Part shown: one piece after another, positions 32,095 to 40,655 of the stretch | Layout of the letters: each line of letters starts with the position of its first letter | Numbering within the stretch: the stretch's first letter is position 1 | Assembly: GCA_965178125.1 (NCBI GenBank) | Contig: OZ237763.1 | Coordinates: forward strand, 124,001-188,000 | DNA: 64,000 nucleotides | Direction of reading: 5' to 3' | Source: Bilabrum cf. latius | Lineage: Eukaryota > Bigyra: Bicosoecida > Bigyra > Bicosoecida | The notes under the pieces: model-generated | The model's input: only the letters and a program-made list of their open reading frames with translations | Told to the model about the DNA's origin: nothing | The model's database searches: none | Translations under genes and position numbers: made by a program

Positions 32095-34508
32095 TTACCT
32101 AGACCCAGCGCCAGCCCCTTTGCCAACGCCCGCACCCGCACCCGCACCCGCACCCGCGCTCTCCTCCCCTCCTTGCCCCTCCCCCCCCTGTGGCCCTTCG
32201 TCCCCGTACACCTTCATGTCCGTGATGCCCAGGTCATCGTCCTCCTGCTGCGTCCTGTCATACCTCACCTGCACCAGCCGAGGATCCGCCCACCCGGGTC
32301 CCTCCTCCCCGTGCCCCTCCATCTCCATGTCCTTGCCCCCCTTCGGCGCTCCACTCGCCGGACCCTCCTCCCCACTGGCGCGAGCCGCGGCGATCCGCCG
32401 AGCCGCCGCCTCTTCCTAATAGGGCGAGTGCACCCACGAGTTGGCCATGGGGTCGATCACGCGCAGCTCGAAGGGCTCCTTGCCCTGGGCGAGGCCCTTC
32501 AGGCGACCCAGGAACCGCATCAGGTTGCTGCTCTTGGCGCGGTCAGCGGAATCGAAGCTGGCAGACTGGAAGGGGTTGCTGCTGTCGAGCTGCTCTGCGA
32601 TCTTCTCTAGCAACCCCTCCACGGTGGTGTACAGCCCGCCCAAAGTGCCGTGCTGCATCACGAGCCCAACGTCTGGCACCTCCACCAGCGCGGTGTCGCT
32701 CTTGATGACGTCCCTGCCCAGGTCAAGCTTGACGGCCTCGCCCACACTCATGGGCGTGCCGTCGGGGGCCAGTGGGGATCCAACCCGGGAGTCCAGGAGC
32801 TCAGCCAGACCCGCTACCGCGTCCGCTGCGGAACCGGCCGCCATGGCTGCCGCGGCGCCGAGCGGAGCCTCCGCCCCCGCGCCCCCCGAGGCCGCCTTGG
32901 CTGCCTCCTCCCGCGCCTTGGCCGCCGCCTCCGTCACCGCCCTGGCCCTGCGGACAGCCTCCTCCCCGCCCACGTACAGCACCTGCCTCGTGCCCTAGGC
33001 AGGGATGGCCCCGCCTCCCTTCACCTCCACCTCCCGGAACCCGCACTCGTCACACAGCATGGCCATGAGGATGACCTCCTTGAAGTGCGGCACGTCGGTC
33101 ACGCACATCTTGACGCGCACGTCCACGCCGCAGCTGGGGCAGGCGGACGGAAACGCCATGAGCTCCTTGGCCTCGGTCGTGCGGGAGCTGTCGAACACGA
33201 GGGCCTCCCAGCCGCTACCCTTGTTCCCTGAGGCCGTGGCGCGCGCGCGGTCCGTCTCCCCCCGGATGTTTCCTCCCGTCTTGTACCCCGACCCGGAGCC
33301 GCCCTCCCCGGTTGTAACCGCCTAGCTCCCCCGCATCAGCCGGGTGTCCCCCTCGATGTCGTCCTCGCCGCCATCGCCATCGCCCTCTCCCTCCCCGTGT
33401 TCCCCCGCGCCCCCGGCCCCGCCCGATGGTCTCTCCTGCGCCGCGCCTCCCTCCGGATTCAGCCCCGCACGCAGCATTTGTTCCCTGGACCTCCGATAGA
33501 AGGCCGCCTTGAGCCCCGGGTCGGGCGCGGGTGCCCCCGGGTTCTCCACGAAGCTGTTCCCCGTGATGTCGTCCAGCTGCAGCTTGGTGGGGAGGGCCCC
33601 TTCCTCGGCGGTGGCGATGGCCCTGAGGCGGTCGATCATCGACCCCACGGTGTCTGCGAGCGCAGGGTCCATGGCCCGGCGGACCGGCTGCTGTTCCTCG
33701 AGAGTCGAGGCGGCCGTGGTCAGGAGCCCCTCCACGGTGGTGAAGACGCCCTTCTGGGTGTTGGCTGGGATCTCGAAGGAGAGGGAGGGGATGGTGACCA
33801 CTGCCTTGTCGCCCTTGATAATCTGGCGGTCCAGGTCCTGCGGAGAGCGGCGGGCGGGATCGATGGAAAAGCGTGGAATGGAAGATAGCACGAAGTGCAG
33901 CGGCGCTCGGAAACAATCAAAAACCGGCGGCTTGGTTTCTCTTGGGTTGCTCAAGAGGGGCGGGATAGTTCCGCGCCTACCCTCCCATGATAGCTTGAAC
34001 GAATTCGCGCAGCTTTGTGGTGCTTGGATGCTGGTAAGCGACACGGCATAGGAGAGCAGCGCGAACAACCGTCGCGATGCAAATATTCTTGCCTTACATC
34101 CTTCGTGCGAATGGTCAGCTCGTACCGACACCCTTTCTCTTGGACTTCAGCGCTTTGAACCTCAGACGATCTGAATCCACACTCCTCGCACTTGAATGCC
34201 ATGAGAATTACGTCGCGAAAAAATGGAATCCGAGTGGGCATCACGCTTGTGATCCCATCGTCGCCACATTGCTGGCACAAAGACTTAAGCCGCATCACTC
34301 CATCCTCATTCGGATCGAATTCGAGTACGCCAGGCGAAGCTCCGGCACCCTCAGGTGCCTCCTCGTTACTGCCGGCAGCTGCAGATGAAGGGGCCGTGGA
34401 GTCGCCAGCGGACCCGGCAGAAGCACCGGCCTCAGATGACACTCGCGATGTTGCCAATTCTCCAATATCTCTAAACACTTCTTCCTGCCCATCGCCACTA
34501 GAAGCCAT
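32095..34508 (-). CDS. ZPR1: Zinc finger protein ZPR1
   Basis: eEF1A-binding chaperone-like protein with two C4 zinc fingers, each followed by a beta-rich domain. Exons 34098-34508 and 32095-33837 (intron 33838-34097); 717 residues against about 460 in animals. Finger 1 is CQQCGDD...FKCEECGF; finger 2 is CPSCGVD...LCDECGF. PHFKEVILMAM, IPSLSFEIPANTQKGVFTTVEGL and GNSFVENPGAP are family segments; LGITDMKVYG matches the usual C-terminal motif. In-frame TAGs at 33322, 32995 and 32416. The one at 32995 (GGAIPA-TAG-GTR) faces Lys or Leu in other species, inside a conserved stretch. Extra length comes from low-complexity inserts, including an Ala-rich one after finger 2. It ends at TAA, the only such stop among the confident models; a TGA lies 23 codons further on. 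Confidence 0.92.
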
Positions 34509-34575
34509 CGTTTCGCTGGCAGACACTGAAAAAGGTCTCACCAAGGTGTTCCTCTTCGGTGTGACGACTACATAC

Positions 34576-34585
34576 GGTTGCAACC
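34576..34585. promoter_or_regulatory. GGTTGCAACC palindrome in divergent promoter (ZPR1 / PABP)
   Basis: Third promoter copy, at the midpoint of the 139-base gap: 67 bases from the ZPR1 ATG (34508) and 62 bases from the PABP ATG (34648). Confidence 0.55.
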
Positions 34586-34647
34586 GGCTCCCGCCACCAG
34601 GGATCTCCTCGTGTGTGCCATTCGGTCCAACAGCCAGTCTACAGGGG

Positions 34648-37642
34648 ATGTTTGTGTTTGTCGAGGTAAGAATAATTGAAGTTTGAGTATATTTTTGTTC
34701 ATTTGGATTGGTTTGGTCTAGATTTCGGCTGAGTGAAGGCCGCAGAATCCATCGAACGCTGCGCTTTCCGTGACAAGTGAAGGAACATGTGGCAGGCTTA
34801 GACCTTGAAGGGAACCTGTGAAACGGCAAAGATGCAAAACTGGATTTGTTTTCGATGGCATTTTGACGGGAGATTGGCTCGCACCATCTGCCCCATGCCC
34901 GCAAGATGGTGCATCCGAGTTGATGTTGCTGTTGGCCCGCACAGCGTCATGCCCATTGGGCATCCCCCGCCGCCTTCCTTTACGTCTGCAGCAAGTGGCA
35001 TAGTAATCACGCCATAAATTTTATTCACAAATAATGCATCTTTTGATTCGTCGCAGGGTCTCGGCGAATCGCTGTCCCAGCTGCAGCTGCCATCCACGGC
35101 ATCTGTCAGCGAGCTGCGGTGCGCGGTCGCGTGCGCTGCCGGTGCCCCCCGCGCCGGAGACGTGATCGTGTCCGCCGGCGGAAGGCCCATCGTGGGCTCT
35201 TCCCTGGCATCTGCCGGCGTGCGAGCCGGCGATTTCATCCAGGCGCGCCTACGGATCTGCGGCGGCGCGCAGACGGCCGTACCCGGCATGGCGGTCAGCG
35301 CGCAGCCCCCCGCTGCGTTCGGTGGGCCCGCGGGAGGCGCTTCCCAGGGTGCCAGCGGTGTCACGGGCGCCCCTTCCGCTGGACCCGCGGGCTCCGCCGC
35401 CCTGACGGGCGGTGCCCCCACTGCCCCCCAGCGCGTGGCGCTGTACGTGGGCGACCTTGCCCCCGCCGTCAACGAGCGCACGCTGCACCAGCTCTTCTCC
35501 CAGGTGGCCCCCGTGCAGAACGTGCGCGTGATCAGGCACCACATCACCCGGCAGTCCCTGGGGTACGCCTACGTGAACCTGCACTCGACCGCGGACGCCG
35601 AGCGCTGCATCGACATGCTCAACTACTCGTCCCTGGAGGGGCGCCCCATCCGCATCATGTTCAGCAATCGGGACCCATCCAAGCGCAGGAGCGGCAAGGG
35701 CAACCTCTTCATCAAGGGGCTGCCCCCGTCCTTCAACTCCAAGGACCTCCACGACTTCTTCCAGGGGTACGGCTTCGGCGAGGTCGTCTCGTGCAAGGTG
35801 GCCCTGGATGAGCAGGGCAGGTCAAAGTGCTACGGCTTCGTGCAGTTCGCCAACGACTCGGACGCCACGCAGGCCATCGACAAGGCCAACGGGATCCGCC
35901 TGGAGGACCACGTGATCACCGTGGAGAGGTACCGCTCCAAGGCGGAGAGGGGCGCGGCCACGGCCTGGAACAACGTGTACGTGAAGGACATCCCCAAGAA
36001 CATGGGCGCAGAGGCGCTCAAGGGCATGTTCTCGCCCTACGGCGAAGTCAACAACGCGGTCGTCATGACGGACGCCGAGCAGAAGTCCAAGGGCTTCGGG
36101 TTCGTGTGCTTCAGGGACGGCAAGGGGGCCCGCAAGGCGGTCATGGCCCTGCACGGGAAGCTCCTCCGTGACCCGGAGGTGCCCGACGCCGAGGTGGCAG
36201 GGCAGGAGAGCGTGGAGCAGTACGAGAAGGAGCTGGAGGGTGCCCTCAAGGGATTCAGGAGGGAGCTGCAGGCCGTGGATGACCCCGAGCTGGCGGCGCA
36301 GATCATCGAGGAGAAGAGGGCGAGGGCGGCTGGAAAGCCCACCCCGGCGGCCAAGGAAGGGCCCGAGGAGGACGAGGAGGAGCAGAAGAAGGCGTCTCCG
36401 GCCGCGGGCGCCGCAGGAGGGTCTGGGGCGGCCGGGCCCAGGAAGAGCAGGCGGACGGCCAGGACCGTGACCACCGCTGCTGCCGCGGCCACCATCGGCG
36501 TGCCGCCGGAGGAGACCACGGTGATCCGGCCCCCCCGCGGGTACAAGAGGCTGTACGTGGGCCGCGCCCTCAAGAACGCCGATCGGCAGAGGCAGAAGCA
36601 GGCGCGCAAGGAGAGGGAGAGGGAGATGAGGGTCAAGCAGCTGGCCGGCCACAGCGTGTACGTGCGCAACCTGGACGAGTCCGTGGACGAGGACACTCTG
36701 CGGGCCGAGTTCCGTAGGTTCGGTACCCTGACCTCTGTCAAGGTCATGCGCGACAAGACGGGGCGCTCCAGGCTCTTCGGGTACGTGGGGTTCACCTCGG
36801 CGGAGGACGCGATGGAGGCCATCCGCAACATGGCGGGCCGGCTGCTCTACGGCAAGCCGCTCTACGTGAGCCTGTGGCAGCCCAGGGAGCAGCGGAGGGC
36901 GCAGATCGAGCGCGCGAGGAGCGTGCAGATGGCGCAGGCGGAGTTCATGCGCCAGGCGCAGATGATGGGGGCGGACCTGTCCTCCCCCGAGGTGCTGCAG
37001 GCGGCCGTGAATTTCTCCAGGATCGCCATGGGCGGCATGCCGGGCATGGGCATGGGCATGATGCCCGGCTTCGGGATGGGCATGGGCATGGGCGGCATGG
37101 GCATGGGCGGCGGGTTCGGCATGATGGGTGGCATGCGGGGAGGACAGGGCTTCACGCAGGAGCAGATGGCGATGATGCAGCAGCAGCAGCAGGCGCAGGC
37201 GGCTGCGGCGCAGCAGGCCCAGGCCCAGGCCCAGGCCGCTGCCCAGCAGCAGGCGCAGGCGCAGCAGCAGGGCGGCCAGGGGCAGCAGCAGGGCGTGGGT
37301 TTCTCCGGCCAGGGGCAGCAGCAGGGCGGCATGGTGGGCGGCCCCGTGGTTCCCCAGGCCCCTGGGATCCAGGCCTCGGAGCTGGCCAAGCTCAAGCCGG
37401 AGGAGCAGCGGCAGCAGATCGGCGAGAGGCTGTACCACATGCTGGAGCCCTCGCAGGGCCCACGCACGGGCAAGATCGTGGGCATGCTGCTGGGCATGGA
37501 GGTCACCGAGCTCATCAACCTCCTCGAGTCTCCCGATGTGCTGGCCGAGCAGGTGCAGCAGGCCAACGTCGCCATCGACCAGCAGTCGGACGGCGGGAGC
37601 GCGGCGGCCAAGGCCGACCCCGCCAAGGCCGGGCCCCAGTGA
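34648..37642 (+). CDS. PABP: Poly(A)-binding protein with N-terminal ubiquitin-like domain
   Basis: Cytoplasmic poly(A)-tail binding protein. Exons 34648-34665 (six codons, MFVFVE) and 35057-37642; 867 residues, larger than the usual ~630. The first ~80 residues look like a ubiquitin fold: MFVFVE, LQLPSTASVSELRCAVA, GDVIVSAGGRPI, and RLRICGGA at the place of ubiquitin's RLRGG. RRM1 starts near residue 133 (LYVGDLAPAVNE), RRM2 near 221 (LFIKGLPPSF), RRM3 near 311 (VYVKDIPKNM), RRM4 after VYVRNLDESVDEDTL. RRM3 is split: about 120 residues lie between KAVMALHGKLLRD and its last strand KRLYVGRALKNADRQ. A Met/Gly/Gln-rich linker leads to the C-terminal MLLE domain (KIVGMLLGMEVTELINLL). All glutamines use CAA/CAG; no TAG. 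TGA stop. Confidence 0.93.
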
Positions 37643-38247
37643 GCGAGCAGGCGCACTCTGCATGGGCCCAAAGATGGGGCTGGCGCTGTGACTAAGTCGG
37701 GGCTGGATCGCTGTGCATGCGGGGGCGGGGATGTGGCGCGGGCCGCCCCCTCGTGTATGTCCCGTGTGTGATAGGAGAAGCAAGGATCGGAGGATGATCA
37801 TAGATAGAAAAGAACAGCACCATGCTGGACCGAATGCCGCGGCGGTGGTGATGCCACTGCTTGAGGTGGGAAGTAGGAGGGAGAAAAGGGGGGCGAGGAG
37901 CGACTTTGCCTCTTCAAGTTGCTGCTAGTATTGCAAGGTGAGTGCGTGTCTACGGGAAGTTTCCGCGACACGGGTCTCTCGCTGCATGCATGCCGCATCG
38001 GATGCTTCTTCCTTGCTGCGGGCAGGGCTCTCCGCCTCATGCTGCGGATGCCAGATTGTAAAATGAATTGATGGGTGCAACAAAATCGTTCGAATTATGC
38101 TAGACTGCAGCCCGCGCCCGTTGGTGGGCCGGTGCACGTCGCCAGCGGTGCGCGCAGTGAAGTTTCAGTGCAAGTGCATCCGGATTCTACTGATCTGTGC
38201 GAATGACATCGTACTCGTTCAACCGATGAAAGAAAGAGAAGATAGAA
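37643..38247. other. Convergent intergenic gap (PABP / four-TM protein)
   Basis: About 600 bases of 3' flank for both genes. Short open frames only; nothing recognised. Confidence 0.5.
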
Positions 38248-38709
38248 TCAGTTCGTCCACAGGAGGTAGCTCGCATACCCGCCCACGCCGATGGACCCGA
38301 GCCATGCCAGGGACTCGACTATGCTCATGGCTGTCCAGAACTGGCCCCCGCCCGAGCTCTCGTCGCGGGCGTCCGACAGCCTCGAGGCTCCGAGATTCGC
38401 CAGGCCGTTCACGTTTCCAAAGTCCCCGAGGGCCTGCACAAGCGAGAGGATGAGCAGGACGATCATGACGATCTTGGACCAGAACAGTCCGCTCGTCTCG
38501 GCGTCTGCCAAGCCTCTGTATACCCCGTACCAAGCATACGTTCCGCCCACCGTGGCAATCACAATGTTGAAAAATGAGTAGATAGGGTTCACGTTGCTGT
38601 AGCTGTCAGGCACCGTGGCCGCGAGCACGATGCACGACACCACTGCGACGTGGGGGGCGGGGAATAGCTTGGCGTCAGAGTCGAAAGGCTAGACATGCAG
38701 TGTTGTCAT
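38248..38709 (-). CDS. Small four-transmembrane protein, family unknown
   Basis: 153 residues, ATG 38709 to TGA 38248, one TAG at codon 7 (38689). Four hydrophobic segments can be seen: VAVVSCIVLAATVP, IYSFFNIVIATVGGTYAWYG, IVMIVLLILSLVQALG, and MSIVESLAWLGSIGVGGYAS. Both ends appear to face the same side. The start ATG is supported because TAG as Gln joins MTTLHV to PFDSDAKLFPAP without a gap. No family recognised; a tetraspan vesicle or organelle protein is possible. Confidence 0.6.
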
Positions 38710-39317
38710 AGTATTGTTCACGAGCCCGAGATTGAGATGGAGCTGCCAGGGCCATTCCCGCAAATCGGTTCAGTAGATGGGGGCATCGGGTACCAAGCTG
38801 CACAGGACTCACAGTTCAGAAGTGTCGTGAAGAACACAATCTACCACCATCGGTATACTATGGTTACAATATATGCGACCCTCTCCCCTCTCTTTTCATG
38901 CAGCTCGTCGAGATCCAAGTGCAAGACGTTGAACGGGCCGCACGATGTCGGCCAATTGTATGAATCCCAAAGAATCGCATTAGTCCTTGCCTGCGTGCCC
39001 GCAACTGCTCGCTAGGTCAAATCTTTCGCGGCTGTGTTTGCAGCATAGCTGGCTGCAGCCTACATACCTGTCGAGTTGAGGAATCTATACAGGGGCCAAG
39101 TCGGACAAGCTCGATGGGCTTGCCTTGGTCGTACCCCAATTACTCTCGAATAACTTCAGACTGCGAGATCTGAGAGCGAGAATTCTCTCTCCGCAACAAG
39201 TATAAGCAACCTTTGCTCGATTTCCCGGATCCATCCATCGCTGCCCAGAAAACTGTGGTAACGTGTACTTTTCTAGCCGATCGAGTTAGCCTGCAGTTCG
39301 AGCCATATTTACGTGCC
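38710..39317. other. Divergent intergenic region
   Basis: About 600 bases between the four-TM gene and the type I membrane protein gene. A plus-strand open frame crosses it when TAG is read as sense, but it has no start, signal or homology that I can support. Confidence 0.4.
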
Positions 39318-39959
39318 ATGAGGAGCTTGACGTAGCTGGCCATGGTTTGCTCCCTTTTGTGTGGAGTCTTTGGTGGCTGTCCTTCGATTCTTGCTGCTTT
39401 GCGGGAAGGGGATCGCATGAAGTCACGGGACCAACCTGTTGTAGTGGCCATGCTCGAAGCAGGCGTTTCTGTCGCCAAGTTGATGGCAATGGAAGGATTA
39501 TTTTCAGGAGACTAGTCAACATCAACACTCGGTAACCTAGTCAGACAAGAGAAGGTTGAGTTGTGCAACCTGGGCGGTCCCTTGCAGGCTTCCGAAAACG
39601 TTGCCATTCGCGACGGGCCAGGAATTCGCGTCGTTTCTATCTCAGAGGGGAACATCAAAGACGATATGGATGCCCTTTCGTCGATATCTGCGGCCCTCGC
39701 TGCTTCCGGTGGCAAGACAAGAGTTGCCTTCGTATCGAGCACTCACGATGGCGAATCGACGTCTCGCAGCCGCCGGTAGTTGGCTTCTTCTTCCACGGAT
39801 CAGGTGCAGTACATCAAAACTACACCACAGATCCTAGTGGGCGTGCTTTTGATCGCAATCATGTCGCTAGTAGTCGTCTTGGGAGTGTGCTGCGTGTCGA
39901 GCATCGGATCGCCTGGCAAGTTCGCGACTGTGGGGCTCCCGCCGAGCAAGGTGCACTGA
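39318..39959 (+). CDS. Type I membrane protein, V-ATPase accessory/assembly factor-like
   Basis: 213 residues, ATG 39318 to TGA 39957, TAGs at codons 6, 66 and 154 (39333, 39513, 39777). The N-terminus is a signal peptide (MRSLT-Q-LAMVCSLLCGVFGG) whose own Gln is a TAG. A lumenal domain of ~150 residues follows, then one membrane span, ILVGVLLIAIMSLVVVLGVC, and a short tail, SIGSPGKFATVGLPPSKVH. The segment TTPQILVGVL...CCVSSIGSP resembles the C-terminus of ATP6AP1/Voa1/Big1-type proteins (TPxIL-G, then Cys-x-x-x-I-x-x-P). That resemblance rests on one short segment and is tentative. Confidence 0.6.
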
Positions 39960-39989
39960 ATGACGCATCGTTTTAGTGCGATCAAGTTA

Positions 39990-40238
39990 TTACATATGAC
40001 CTGACTGCACCCCGCAGTATCTCAGGCCCGCCCCTCTCTCACTGCCCGCTCCCTCCGTGATGGAAGAACCCTGACACTGCCACGGCGTGTTGGCCCGTCC
40101 ATCATGCGGGTGGTGCCCGTGAGGAAGGCGCACGACTAGTTCCAGTAGAGAGCGAACCGCGTGGTGCACCTCTTCAAAGCCATGCACCACGTGGTAAATG
40201 ATCCTTGCGGCGGCTTGGCAGGTGGGCAGGAGGGGCAC
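39990..40238 (-). CDS. Possible 3' exon of an unidentified minus-strand gene
   Basis: An 82-codon open frame ending in TAA at 39990-39992, reading LLPTCQAAARIIYHVVHGF then EEVHHAVRSLLELVVRLPHG. An acceptor-like CTGTAG lies just upstream. The amphipathic middle and GC-rich third positions look coding, but the frame next to it is also open when TAG is read as sense. No family recognised and no other exon found. Confidence 0.25.
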   Translation of the reverse strand: MPLLPTCQAAARIIYHVVHGFEEVHHAVRSLLELVVRLPHGHHPHDGRANTPWQCQGSSITEGAGSERGAGLRYCGVQSGHM

Positions 40239-40655
40239 ATCTACAGCTCTTGTGTCCCCCTCGTTGCGTGATATTTGATCGGCCAGCCGGATTTAGTGTT
40301 GGCCTGGGCGCAAGCGAGTTCATATTGTGGTATCCTGTTCTGGGTCTAGTGCTTGGTTGACCGGACAGCACAGATCGTCCTGAAAGTCAGCAGGGGCCCC
40401 AGCGGTGCATCTGCTGAGGGGCACGGAGGACGAGAGGCTGACACGGTAGATCACCCACAGCACTACATTGAAGCTCTTGATTTCCTGTCGCAGACACACT
40501 GGTACTGGACACTCGCTAATTTAGATCTATCCAGATTGCGGGGCTTCGCTGGCGAAGGTTCCCTGCACCAGTCTCGACAAAACTCCCTTGTCTGCAAGTT
40601 TGAGATTGAAAATCGAATTTCGTGTTTAGTTGCTACTCATTCCCTTATTACTAGA
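40239..40655. other. Gap upstream of the ankyrin-WW gene
   Basis: About 400 bases. The frame of the ankyrin-WW gene is already open from 40272, with one TAG at 40347 beside an acceptor-like GGGTCTAG, so an upstream coding exon is possible. No ATG occurs in that frame before 40656. Confidence 0.45.

Noticed and set aside
35822-37801. Minus-strand open frame (659 codons) opposite PABP
   Set aside because: Low-complexity His/Leu/Arg translation without homology; it is a shadow of the PABP RRM and MLLE coding frame.
38695-39140. Plus-strand gene starting MELPGPFPQIGSVDGG and running through two TAGs
   Set aside because: The frame stays open only with TAG as sense and a possible intron, has no domain or signal, and runs across the upstream region of the better-supported type I membrane protein gene.
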